From positions 1 through 12,297 of the forward strand of contig JABHFC010000144.1 of assembly GCA_018676275.1 (NCBI GenBank): a DNA stretch of 12,297 nt, given 5' to 3'. Every line of letters starts with the position of its first letter. Within the stretch, counting starts at the first letter, position 1. The notes beneath the pieces were generated by a model, which worked only from the letters and a program-made list of their open reading frames with translations, was not told the DNA's origin and made no database searches. Shown here piece by piece: positions 1 through 6,781 of the stretch. Source of the DNA: Gammaproteobacteria bacterium (GTDB lineage Bacteria; Pseudomonadota; Gammaproteobacteria; Eutrophobiales; Eutrophobiaceae). Made by a program: the position numbers and the translations under genes.

Positions 1-609
1 AAAATCGTGCTGCTTGGCTACTTCAAGTAAATGCATTGCGTAACTGGGTGTACAACACAGGGCTGTACATTGTGTATCTAGCATTAATTTCAAGCGATCA
101 ATAGATGAACGGCCACCACCCGGAACCAGTAAGGCACCTAGTTGACTAGCGCCTTCTACGGCGCCCCAGAATCCGATAAAAGGTCCAAAGGAAAAGGCAC
201 AAAAGATGCGATCTTCGGAACTTAAGCCTGCCCCAACAAAAACCTGTCGCCAACAACGCCCCCACCAACGCCAGCTATCCACTGTGTCGAGCACTCGTAA
301 TGGCTGTCCCGTAGTACCTGAGGTCTGGTGAAGTCTTACATAGACATCCATCGGGTAGGTCATGTTGGCGGCAAAACCATTATTATCTTGATCTACGCCC
401 AGCTCACTTTTCCTGGTAAATGGAATTCGATTTAAATCTTCAATGGAATTAAACGATTTCGGTTCAAAGCCTGCTGCATCAAATTTATCAGTATAGAATT
501 TATTTTTTCCGTAAATCTCGGCGAGCATGTTTTGAAATTTACCTACCTGTGAATTTTCCAATTCTCGCCGGGAGCTAAATTCCAATTCACCATTTATTTG
601 AGATGCCAT
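1..609 (-). CDS. Phenylacetate-CoA-ligase-type acyl-CoA ligase, N-terminal part (3' end outside window)
   Basis: Seen: an open frame of 203 codons runs from an ATG at 609 to the left edge without a stop. Residues 96-101 are TSGTTG, the AMP/ATP-binding loop of adenylate-forming enzymes, and residues 186-191 read CTPSYA, typical of the PaaK branch (short ligases of about 430 residues, of which about half is visible). Known of the family: ATP-dependent conversion of an aryl or arylacetic acid to its CoA thioester through an acyl-adenylate, in the cytoplasm. Context: it starts 48 bp after the medium subunit of the 4-hydroxybenzoyl-CoA-reductase-like enzyme on the same strand, so it is probably the last visible gene of that operon and may supply its CoA-thioester substrate. 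An AGGA lies about 11 bp before the ATG. Inference: 4-hydroxybenzoate or a related hydroxyaromatic acid is the likely substrate, but well-known 4-hydroxybenzoate ligases belong to the benzoate-CoA-ligase branch instead, so substrate is open. Confidence 0.85.
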   Translation of the reverse strand, partial: MASQINGELEFSSRRELENSQVGKFQNMLAEIYGKNKFYTDKFDAAGFEPKSFNSIEDLNRIPFTRKSELGVDQDNNGFAANMTYPMDVYVRLHQTSGTTGQPLRVLDTVDSWRWWGRCWRQVFVGAGLSSEDRIFCAFSFGPFIGFWGAVEGASQLGALLVPGGGRSSIDRLKLMLDTQCTALCCTPSYAMHLLEVAKQHDF

Positions 610-657
610 CTTCGCAGAATTCCTGTTTTATTGGTTAGGAAATTTTACTGGAAAAAT

Positions 658-1680
658 TCAAAGAATATGTCGCGCAATTTTTAGACGTTGCTCGCTCATA
701 TCGTCGCCTCGCAATTCCTGCAATGCATAGGTCGCAATACGTATTATTGCCCGTTTTCGCCAGGCAGGATTGAAGTCAGTATTCTTGACCGGACGCGCGA
801 CTTTGCCACATAGTAGACTTGCCTCTTCGATCACTTCATCGCTCAGTTTTTTGCCCTGTAAGAACTCATCCACTTTTTCACAAACGAGCGGTTGCGATGA
901 TACTGCACCGAGCACTATTCTTGCCTGCTCAATACTGCCGTCCTTTGCCATTGAGGCTGCAGCGGCGACCGATAAAACCGGAAAATCGAAAGAACCACGA
1001 CGACGTAATTTCCAGTAAGTACTGCGCCAGTTATTACTGTCAGGCAGTATCACTTCGGTGACGATTTCATTAGCACGGCGCATCAGGTAATCAATACCAT
1101 CGTCCTGGTATAAATCAGCCAGTAACAATTCGCGCTCTTCATCCGCAGAAGTCAGTCGCACTTTGGCACCAAGGGAAATAAGTGCCGGTGCCGTGTCTGT
1201 GGAAGAGGTAGCCAGACAACGTTTACTTCCTGTTGATACCCAACAGACTTCCCCTTCTTTCTTCATACAGTAGTTAATAGCCTTACGCCATTCATAATTT
1301 TGATCGTAATAGCTACAACGCGTATCCAGGCAAATATTACCGCCAAGGGTGCCCATGTTTCGTAAATGCGGTGTCGCAACCTGCGCTGCTGCCTGCCACA
1401 ATCCTGCGTAATCGCTTTTGATCTTATCGTTACGCACCAGCTCAGTCAGACTCAGACCGGCACCCATGTTCAGACCACTTCCATTTGTGAGCTGACGAAG
1501 TGAATCAATCTTACGCAGGGCAATTAATGTCTTTGGCATTTGTTGCTTACGTTTCATATTCGGGATCAAGTCAGTTCCGCCTGCCACCACCATGGCGTCA
1601 CTACCTTCACTGTTCAGAATTTGTGCCGCTTCGGCTATATCCCGCGGCGCATAGTACTGAAAACGCGGTAATCTCATCAT
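658..1680 (-). CDS. hcrB: 4-hydroxybenzoyl-CoA reductase-like medium subunit (FAD and extra [4Fe-4S])
   Basis: This is the FAD-binding subunit of a xanthine-oxidase-family enzyme, 340 residues. FAD-binding motifs are VVAGGTDLIP (31-40) and the stretch around TPHLRNMGTLGGN (103-115). What decides the identity is an insertion of about 40 residues with Cys122, Cys138, Cys146 and Cys155 in the context CLDTRC...CMKKEGEVCW...RCLA. In the characterised 4-hydroxybenzoyl-CoA reductase beta subunit this insertion holds an additional [4Fe-4S] cluster thought to carry low-potential electrons from ferredoxin towards the flavin and molybdenum sites. Ordinary xanthine, CO and aldehyde dehydrogenase medium subunits lack it. 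Two ATGs are possible (1680 and 1677); the first overlaps the large-subunit stop as ATGA, so translation is probably coupled. An AGGCGG sits a few bases upstream. Expected partners are the two preceding genes in an (alpha-beta-gamma)2 complex in the cytoplasm. Confidence 0.9.
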   Translation of the reverse strand: MMRLPRFQYYAPRDIAEAAQILNSEGSDAMVVAGGTDLIPNMKRKQQMPKTLIALRKIDSLRQLTNGSGLNMGAGLSLTELVRNDKIKSDYAGLWQAAAQVATPHLRNMGTLGGNICLDTRCSYYDQNYEWRKAINYCMKKEGEVCWVSTGSKRCLATSSTDTAPALISLGAKVRLTSADEERELLLADLYQDDGIDYLMRRANEIVTEVILPDSNNWRSTYWKLRRRGSFDFPVLSVAAAASMAKDGSIEQARIVLGAVSSQPLVCEKVDEFLQGKKLSDEVIEEASLLCGKVARPVKNTDFNPAWRKRAIIRIATYALQELRGDDMSEQRLKIARHIL

Positions 1681-4160
1681 GATGACACCGCCTTTTTAAA
1701 CTTGTCCATTTCATGCATCTTCGCGGCGCGTTTACGTTTCGGTTTATTAACGGCATCACCATCACCACCCTCCCATGGAGGAGGTACTTCGTAAGGTTCT
1801 GGCCATTCTATTTCAGGAAATTTATCCGGACCAACGCGACCTTCCCCACCTCTGGCTTTTTTATCCAGTGCCTTCAGGATTTTTTCCGCGGTAATTGGAA
1901 CTTCATCAATACGCACTCCAACTGCATCATAAACAGCATTGGCCACGGCCGGAATAATAGGTGTCAACGGCCCCTGACCTGCTTCTTTGGCACCGAAGGG
2001 TCCGTTCTCATCAGGATCTTCAATAAGATCAATAATAACTTCCGGCATGTCGTGTGCGGTCAGGCTCTTATATTCCAACATCGACGGTGTTTTATGTACA
2101 AGGGCATTCGACAACCTTGGAGGGAGACGCTGAAATGTTTGCTCCTCCATCAAGGCTTCACCCAGCCCCATATAAACGCCACCCTGCACCTGGCCGCGAG
2201 ACAACACGGGGTTTAAGGCTTTGCCAAGATCGTGTGCTATATAAACTCGCTCAACATGTACCCAACCCGTCAGCTCATCAATATCAAGTTCGACAACGGC
2301 TGCACTGTAGGAATAAGCCGGTGAAGGACCAACACCAGAACCTTTGTACTTGCCCGGTGGTTCAGGTGGTGCATAGGAACCGGTAGTCCCCAGCGTACCG
2401 TGCATTTCTTCGCCACAAACAACTGCCTTGTGAAAATCCAGTCCCAGCTCCGGATCTTCTGTATCAAACACACGCATATCAGCAAAGACCAGTCGTTCAA
2501 GAGGGACACCAAGCTTTTTAGAAACGGCTTCTGCAATCAAATCCCGTGCACGTTCGGCTGCCTGGATTGCAGCATTGCCCATCATTAATGTCACACGACT
2601 GGAATAGGAACCCAGATCAACAGGTGTCAGATCAGTATCACCGGTAACACATCTGATCATTAAAGGATCAAGACCGAGTACTTCCGCTACCATGCCAACC
2701 AGGACATCATCAGAACCCTGACCAATCTCGGTAGCACCACAAAACACTGTAACCTTGCCACTGCGATCCAGTTTTAATTGCACACCTGAATGGGGCATGG
2801 CATTCCAGTAAATAGAATTACCGGCACCGGTAAGATAAGAAGAACAGGCTATTCCAATACCCTTGCCCTTTGGCAACTTCCCATACTTGTTTTTCCAGTC
2901 GGATCGTTCCACTACCTTATTAATACATTCAGCCAGCCCCATGCTACCAATCTTCAGATAGTTGGCGGTCATGGCTCCTGCTTGCTCTATAACGCCTAAA
3001 CGAAAATCGGCAGGATCTATTTTCAGCTTCTCCGCAATCTTGTCCATCTGCACTTCCTGACCGAAACGTGGTTGCACTGTGCCGTGACCACGCTTGGGAC
3101 CACAGGGCGGTTTGTTCGTGAACACTCGACAGGCATCAAATGCATAACGCGGTAAATGATATGTAACTGGTTGCAACACACAGGTATAGAAAGTACTGGC
3201 AACACCATATGAACCATAGGCACCGCCATCCAGCATGGTTTGTAAATGCATACCGGTGAGTTTGCCGTCCTTGTCCACGCCGGTGCGATATTTCATTAGC
3301 ACTGGATGACGACCACGATGGCAATAAAAAACCTCTTCTCTTGTCAGGGCAATTTTGACAGGACGTCCCAGCAACATCGCTGCCTTGATAACGACAATTT
3401 CATGATTAAAAGGATCTGTCTTGCCACCAAAACCACCACCATTCGGTGTTGCAATCACCCGTATCCTTGCAGTTGGAATTTCCAGTGCCTTCGAGATCGC
3501 GCGGTGAACATAGTGGGGACACTGCGTCGAAGACCATAGCGTTATACGTCCGTCAGCTTCGATATGACCAACAGCCGCGTGCTGTTCCATAGGTAAATGC
3601 GTACAACCTTCATAAAAGAAAATATCTTCAAAAACATGCTCACTTTTTGCAATGGCATCATCAACATCACCGAACTCATAACTCAACCTTTTATGAATAT
3701 TTCCTTCTTCACTATATTCATGCAAGCGTGCTTCAGGCGTATTCAAACCTTCAAGGGGATCAGCAATGGTTGCTAGCTCTTCGTATTCGACATCAATTAG
3801 TTGAAGAGCTTCTTCCGCCGTAAACTCATCTAAAGCAATCACCGCCGCGACCGGGTCACCAACAAAGCGTACTTTTTCTTTACATAGAGGTCGCTCGTCC
3901 TGACTTACGGGCAGGATGCCGTATTCGTTTGGAAAATCATTACCTGTTAAAACAAGTTTTACACCCGGGTGACGCTCCGCTCGAGATGTATCTACGTTTT
4001 TGATATTGGCATGGGGTAAATGCGAACGTAACAGTTTACAATGAAGCATGCGTGGTAAAACGATATCATCGGCAAACTTCGTCTGGCCACTTACCTTGGA
4101 AGCACCGTCAACACGGCGTCGGGATTTACCAATAACAGATAATTTATCCCTGGTGCTCAT
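1677..4160 (-). CDS. hcrA: 4-hydroxybenzoyl-CoA reductase-like large subunit (molybdenum cofactor)
   Basis: This is the catalytic molybdopterin-binding subunit, 827 residues. Seen: an N-terminal a/b-hammerhead region (about 17-125), the pterin-contact glycine motif GGGFGGK at 241-247, a second cofactor region around EIGQGSDD (478-485), and near the C terminus GAKEAGQGP (723-731), whose Glu726 matches the essential glutamate of the xanthine oxidase family. Known: 4-hydroxybenzoyl-CoA reductase removes the phenolic hydroxyl to give benzoyl-CoA and water using electrons from reduced ferredoxin. No ferredoxin gene is visible. The protein is longer than the Thauera homologue (about 769 residues as I recall): residues about 768-827 form an extra Pro/Gly-rich then basic tail containing KPKRKRAAK. 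Both ends overlap neighbours by 4 bp (start with small-subunit stop, stop with medium-subunit start), so all three are probably made from one mRNA at balanced levels. Substrate identity rests mainly on the adjacent medium subunit. Confidence 0.9.
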   Translation of the reverse strand: MSTRDKLSVIGKSRRRVDGASKVSGQTKFADDIVLPRMLHCKLLRSHLPHANIKNVDTSRAERHPGVKLVLTGNDFPNEYGILPVSQDERPLCKEKVRFVGDPVAAVIALDEFTAEEALQLIDVEYEELATIADPLEGLNTPEARLHEYSEEGNIHKRLSYEFGDVDDAIAKSEHVFEDIFFYEGCTHLPMEQHAAVGHIEADGRITLWSSTQCPHYVHRAISKALEIPTARIRVIATPNGGGFGGKTDPFNHEIVVIKAAMLLGRPVKIALTREEVFYCHRGRHPVLMKYRTGVDKDGKLTGMHLQTMLDGGAYGSYGVASTFYTCVLQPVTYHLPRYAFDACRVFTNKPPCGPKRGHGTVQPRFGQEVQMDKIAEKLKIDPADFRLGVIEQAGAMTANYLKIGSMGLAECINKVVERSDWKNKYGKLPKGKGIGIACSSYLTGAGNSIYWNAMPHSGVQLKLDRSGKVTVFCGATEIGQGSDDVLVGMVAEVLGLDPLMIRCVTGDTDLTPVDLGSYSSRVTLMMGNAAIQAAERARDLIAEAVSKKLGVPLERLVFADMRVFDTEDPELGLDFHKAVVCGEEMHGTLGTTGSYAPPEPPGKYKGSGVGPSPAYSYSAAVVELDIDELTGWVHVERVYIAHDLGKALNPVLSRGQVQGGVYMGLGEALMEEQTFQRLPPRLSNALVHKTPSMLEYKSLTAHDMPEVIIDLIEDPDENGPFGAKEAGQGPLTPIIPAVANAVYDAVGVRIDEVPITAEKILKALDKKARGGEGRVGPDKFPEIEWPEPYEVPPPWEGGDGDAVNKPKRKRAAKMHEMDKFKKAVSS

Positions 4161-4693
4161 CGTGCCACCTCCACGCTACCCTTGCCGGATTCACCAATAC
4201 GAATTATTGCTTCTTCTACTGCCTCAAAAATTTGTTGATAGCCAGTGCAACGACACAAATTCCCTGATAAGGCTTCCTTAATTTCTTCACGACTTGGATC
4301 AGGATTGTGATCAAGCAATGATTTTGCGGTAACCAGTACACCAGGGGTGCAATAACCACATTGTGAACCACCCAGATCGGCAAAGGCAGCTTGTAGAGGA
4401 TGTAGTTCAGCATTGTCACTAAGACCTTCAATAGTTTCTATAGAGCGACCTTCTGCATCCACAGCCAGGGACAAACAGGACAAGACCGGTTCGCCGTCAA
4501 GCAATACCGCACAGGCTCCGCATTCCCCCAGCTCACAACCGTGTTTGGTGCCGGTTAAGCTCATATCCTCGCGAAGTACCTCAAGCAAGGTCTTATAGGG
4601 CGCAACAGAGACCTGTACCGCCTCGCCGTTGACCTCGCAACTTAAATGAATATTTGATTTTTCGTTGCGTTTTAACGCTGTGATATTTGACAT
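4157..4693 (-). CDS. hcrC: 4-hydroxybenzoyl-CoA reductase-like small subunit (two [2Fe-2S])
   Basis: This is the iron-sulfur electron-transfer subunit, 178 residues. The N-terminal plant-ferredoxin-type [2Fe-2S] site is Cys53, Cys58, Cys61 and Cys73 (CELGECGAC and the later LSC). The second, helical-domain [2Fe-2S] site is Cys112, Cys115, Cys147 and Cys149 (QCGYC and LCRC). All eight ligands are present. The order of clusters and length match small subunits of the xanthine oxidase family. The N terminus is roughly 15 residues longer than in the Thauera protein as I recall it. The ATG at 4693 is supported by a TGGAGAG about 7 bp upstream. It is the first gene of the leftward operon; its stop overlaps the large-subunit start by 4 bp. 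The operator-like palindrome at 4729-4773 lies immediately upstream and gives a predicted 5' leader of about 40 bases. Confidence 0.9.
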   Translation of the reverse strand: MSNITALKRNEKSNIHLSCEVNGEAVQVSVAPYKTLLEVLREDMSLTGTKHGCELGECGACAVLLDGEPVLSCLSLAVDAEGRSIETIEGLSDNAELHPLQAAFADLGGSQCGYCTPGVLVTAKSLLDHNPDPSREEIKEALSGNLCRCTGYQQIFEAVEEAIIRIGESGKGSVEVAR

Positions 4694-4732
4694 TTAAGCT
4701 CTCCAGACAGTAGGCCTTACTAAACAAAGAAT

Positions 4733-4761
4733 TTCCCAATATTGTAAGGATGCCTTACAAT
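4733..4761 (+). promoter_or_regulatory. Candidate promoter of the MarR gene inside the palindrome
   Basis: A -35-like TTCCCA (4733-4738) and a -10-like TACAAT (4756-4761) are separated by 17 bases. Transcription would begin near 4768, leaving a leader of about 70 bases before the chosen start at 4837. The -35 matches only 4 of 6 consensus bases, so this is a prediction from spacing and position. Confidence 0.4.
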
Positions 4762-4769
4762 AATGGGAA
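4741..4769 (-). promoter_or_regulatory. Candidate promoter of the hcr-like operon inside the palindrome
   Basis: Because the palindrome is almost symmetrical, the same elements can be read leftwards: TTCCCA (4769-4764) and TACAAT (4746-4741) with a 17-base spacer. Transcription would begin near 4734, about 40 bases before the small-subunit ATG at 4693. A regulator bound to the palindrome would cover both promoters. Confidence 0.4.
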
Positions 4770-4836
4770 ATTCAATATAGTATTTATCCTCTTTCGTATA
4801 TGTAATGTCTCCTGGATAGAAAGTACAATAAAAACA

Positions 4837-5304
4837 ATGGCTTCTGATACAGTAAAAAATAGCGAAATTAATGAACAGACTCTTGAAAGGAGTGCGTTGG
4901 AGACTTTACTCGGCTTCCAGATGCGCCAGGCTCAGATAAAATTATTCCAGCATTTCAAATCATCGATGACGGATCTGAACCTTACTCCCGGTCAGGCAGG
5001 TGTACTTATCCTGATCGAAAACAATCCCGGGGTCAGCCAGGCCGCTCTGGCACGAGCACTGGAAATTGAACGCGCAACTCTTGGTGAGACCATCGACTAT
5101 CTACAGAAAAATCAGTGGGTCGAACGACGTAAATCACCGAGCGACGGTCGTAGTCATGCACTTCATTTAAGCAGCAAAGGAAAAAGTAGTATGAAGAGAC
5201 TACATCCAGCGATAGATACTCATGAAAAAAATGTTTGTGGCAATCTAAGCTCTAAAGAGCGCGCTGAATTATTACGATTATTAGCAAAATTTAACCAGCG
5301 ATAA
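4837..5304 (+). CDS. MarR-family transcriptional regulator
   Basis: With the start at 4837 the protein has 155 residues, normal for MarR. Seen: an N-terminal dimerisation helix region, a winged helix-turn-helix at about residues 48-113 (LTPGQAGVLILIENNPG, then SQAALARALEIERATLGETI), and the wing with the MarR signature SPSDGRSHALHLSSKG (100-115). The frame is open further upstream to an ATG at 4750, but that ATG lies in the centre of the operator palindrome, upstream of the predicted transcription start, and the extra 29 residues are unlike MarR N termini. No strong ribosome site precedes 4837. Inference: it represses the divergent hcr-like operon and itself through the 4729-4773 palindrome. 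By analogy with MarR proteins of aromatic pathways the effector may be an aromatic acid or its CoA thioester; the sequence does not show which. Confidence 0.88.
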   Translation: MASDTVKNSEINEQTLERSALETLLGFQMRQAQIKLFQHFKSSMTDLNLTPGQAGVLILIENNPGVSQAALARALEIERATLGETIDYLQKNQWVERRKSPSDGRSHALHLSSKGKSSMKRLHPAIDTHEKNVCGNLSSKERAELLRLLAKFNQR

Positions 5305-5376
5305 TAATTTAAATCCTGACAGAAAAATCCAATCACCTTTGAAAACCGGAAAAAAGACATTCGTCTAAAACTATAT

Positions 5377-5415
5377 TTGATTGAGATCAAATCTTTGCGC
5401 TGGTTTTCCTATTAA
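5377..5415 (+). promoter_or_regulatory. FNR/Anr-type box and -10 element of a class II promoter
   Basis: Seen: TTGAT (5377-5381), TGAG, ATCAA (5386-5390), an exact match to the FNR-family consensus, extended by one more symmetric pair (TTTGAT/ATCAAA). A -10-like TATTAA lies at 5410-5415. A transcription start near 5422-5425 would place the box centre (5383.5) at about -40, the position used by FNR at class II activated promoters. The dioxygenase ATG at 5454 lies about 30 bases further on. This 149-bp gap holds no other gene. Confidence 0.75.
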
Positions 5416-5453
5416 TCTCCGAGCGTCACAAAGCTAATACGGAGAAAATACCA

Positions 5454-6212
5454 ATGTTACGTGCCCCTGCCTTGACCGATGATCAAATTGACACATTCAA
5501 GAGTGATGGTTTTGTCGTGCTCCGAAATGGATTTAGTCAGGATGAGGTCAGCCACATAGAAAAGTGGGCAACGGAAATTAGTAGTGCGAAAGAAGAGTCA
5601 GGAAAGCATTGGGTTTATCATGAAACCAGTCAACTGGATCCGGGCAAAGATCTAATCTCCAGAATTGAATATATCAGTCCCTATCATGATGGTTTTGCAG
5701 AACTCGCGGACAGTCTAAAAGCACCTGTGGCACAACTACTTAATGAGGACGCCGTCCTTTTCAAGGAAAAGATTAATTTTAAATTACCGGGTGGTGACGG
5801 ATTCAAACCACATCAGGACTCTCAGGCCGGATGGGAGGATTATGCTAATTACTTTGTTAGCGTTCTGGTCTGTATCGATGACGCAACGATTGAAAACGGC
5901 TGTTTACAAATGGTTGCCGGAAATCATCGCCGTGGTTTATATCGCGAATGGGAACCACTAACTGATGATGATATGAAGGAAATGGATTTTAAATTCTACC
6001 CGACGCAACCAGGTGATATTGTTTTTTTCGATTGTTATACACCTCATGCTTCGGAACCTAATTTAACAAATACAACTCGGCGTTTGTATTTTGCTACCTA
6101 TAATGCTGTTTCAGAAGGTGATCATCTGACGCAATACTATAAGGACAAGCACGCTTCTTATCCGCCGGACATCGATCGCAAAGCAGGCAAAGAATATACC
6201 TTCAGGGTTTAA
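5454..6212 (+). CDS. PhyH-family Fe(II)/2-oxoglutarate-dependent dioxygenase
   Basis: The 252-residue protein has the fold signature of the phytanoyl-CoA dioxygenase superfamily. Seen: the iron-binding triad His120-X-Asp122 (KPHQDSQ) and His198 (YTPHASEPN), with Arg209/Arg210 (TTRRLYFATYN) as the likely 2-oxoglutarate carboxylate contact, and PGDIVFFDCYTPH (186-198) leading into the distal His. N-terminal LTDDQIDTFKSDGFVVLRN (7-25) is the typical opening of the family. Known: these enzymes hydroxylate a C-H bond using O2 and 2-oxoglutarate, releasing succinate and CO2. The substrate is not predictable; members act on acyl-CoAs, phosphonates, ectoine and other small molecules. The start is supported by GGAG nine bases upstream. 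It has its own promoter with an exact FNR box and is followed by a hairpin at 6235-6261, so it is probably transcribed alone. Confidence 0.85.
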   Translation: MLRAPALTDDQIDTFKSDGFVVLRNGFSQDEVSHIEKWATEISSAKEESGKHWVYHETSQLDPGKDLISRIEYISPYHDGFAELADSLKAPVAQLLNEDAVLFKEKINFKLPGGDGFKPHQDSQAGWEDYANYFVSVLVCIDDATIENGCLQMVAGNHRRGLYREWEPLTDDDMKEMDFKFYPTQPGDIVFFDCYTPHASEPNLTNTTRRLYFATYNAVSEGDHLTQYYKDKHASYPPDIDRKAGKEYTFRV

Positions 6213-6234
6213 GCTTTTCTTTTTAAGCATTGAA

Positions 6235-6261
6235 AATACCCATAATTAATTTATGGGTATT
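6235..6261 (+). terminator. Hairpin after the dioxygenase gene, possible weak terminator
   Basis: Arms AATACCCATAA (6235-6245) and TTATGGGTATT (6251-6261) are perfect reverse complements over 11 bases with a 5-base loop. Only CTT follows rather than a proper T-run, and the stem is AT-rich, so termination would be weak. The stem abuts the FNR box that starts at 6263. Confidence 0.4.
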
Positions 6262-6262
6262 C

Positions 6263-6276
6263 TTGATCAAAATCAA
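6263..6276 (+). promoter_or_regulatory. FNR/Anr-type box upstream of the four-cysteine membrane protein
   Basis: Seen: TTGAT (6263-6267), CAAA, ATCAA (6272-6276), again an exact match to the FNR-family consensus. The box is centred 70 bases before the ATG at 6340. A -10 element at ideal class II spacing is not obvious; TATATG or TATGCG around 6292-6299 is the best candidate and would put the box near -37. Confidence 0.7.
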
Positions 6277-6339
6277 TATATTGCACTACAGTATATGCGA
6301 TCCTGTCTACAAATTAATCCAGTATTTTCTTAAATAACA

Positions 6340-6696
6340 ATGAATTATATAACTTTTGGGTTTATCTCCCTGGTCGGGCTATTGCTGTTCTATACGGGTT
6401 TACGGCTGACTGAAGCAATTAACGGTAACTTCCAAACCTCTTCGGAATTGCGTAATCAGTTTGCCCAGCGTATCCGACTCTTACCGATGTACAAAATACT
6501 GTCACTAGTTGGTATTGATCAGGCTCGTCTGCTTTACCAAATGCCCATCGCTGAAATCGAAACAGGTATAAGAAATTGTGAAGCCTGCAGTATCAGTGCC
6601 GAATGTCTAAACAAGCTGAAAACAAGATCAAATCAGGACTTCAGTTACTGCATTAATGATGATTTGTATAACAAGATTCAGAAAACACCTGCCTGA
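6340..6696 (+). CDS. Small membrane-anchored four-cysteine protein, DUF6455-like
   Basis: The protein has 118 residues. Seen: one N-terminal membrane segment (about 4-22), then a soluble part with LLPMYKILSLVGIDQARLL (47-65) and a cysteine set Cys80-X2-Cys83-X5-Cys89-X14-Cys104 in RNCEACSISAEC and FSYCIN. This layout resembles the DUF6455 family of proteobacteria, which has no assigned function that I know of. The four cysteines could hold a metal or iron-sulfur cluster, or be redox switches; that is inference. The signal-anchor topology cannot be fixed from sequence, so the cysteines may face either side of the inner membrane. No good ribosome site precedes the ATG. An exact FNR box lies upstream, suggesting expression when oxygen is low. 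It is not obviously co-transcribed with the porin gene 85 bp downstream, though read-through is possible. Confidence 0.75.
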   Translation: MNYITFGFISLVGLLLFYTGLRLTEAINGNFQTSSELRNQFAQRIRLLPMYKILSLVGIDQARLLYQMPIAEIETGIRNCEACSISAECLNKLKTRSNQDFSYCINDDLYNKIQKTPA

Positions 6697-6727
6697 AAAA
6701 CAATAACAAGCTTTTGTCCGCAGGTGT
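6685..6727 (+). other. Inverted repeat spanning the end of the four-cysteine gene
   Basis: ACACCTGC (6685-6692) and GCAGGTGT (6720-6727) pair perfectly over 8 bases across a 27-base loop. A T-run occurs only later (around 6743-6749). It could contribute to transcript ending, but the loop is long and the evidence is slight. Confidence 0.2.
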
Positions 6728-6781
6728 ATTTCAGCAACAAAATTTTTTATTCACTTAAACTTTAAAACTCAAGGAAAAATC

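Larger units (their letters stand above)
4729..4773. promoter_or_regulatory. 45-bp near-perfect palindrome, probable operator of the divergent MarR gene
   Basis: Seen: arms 4729-4749 and 4753-4773 are reverse complements over 21 bases with a single mismatched pair (4739 against 4763), around a 3-base centre. The core of each half is ATTGTAAGG. It lies between the divergent hcr-like operon and the MarR gene, the usual position for an autoregulatory MarR operator. A further partial copy, CCTTAC, lies at 4715-4720. Inference: a MarR dimer, or two dimers given the length, binds here and represses both directions. The palindrome is not followed by a T-run on either strand, so a terminator is unlikely. 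Confidence 0.8.

Noticed and set aside
1713..2386. Plus-strand open frames of 167 and 110 codons opposite the large-subunit gene
   Set aside because: The minus strand encodes an intact molybdenum subunit with recognisable motifs through this whole stretch; the plus-strand frames have no recognisable domain.
658..4693. Carbon-monoxide or xanthine dehydrogenase as the identity of the three-subunit enzyme
   Set aside because: The medium subunit has the Cys122/138/146/155 insertion that those enzymes lack and that 4-hydroxybenzoyl-CoA reductases have.
4750..4836. A 29-residue N-terminal extension of the MarR protein starting at the ATG at 4750
   Set aside because: That ATG is the centre of the operator palindrome and lies before the predicted transcription start; the extra residues are unlike MarR N termini. 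The start at 4837 gives a normal-length protein.
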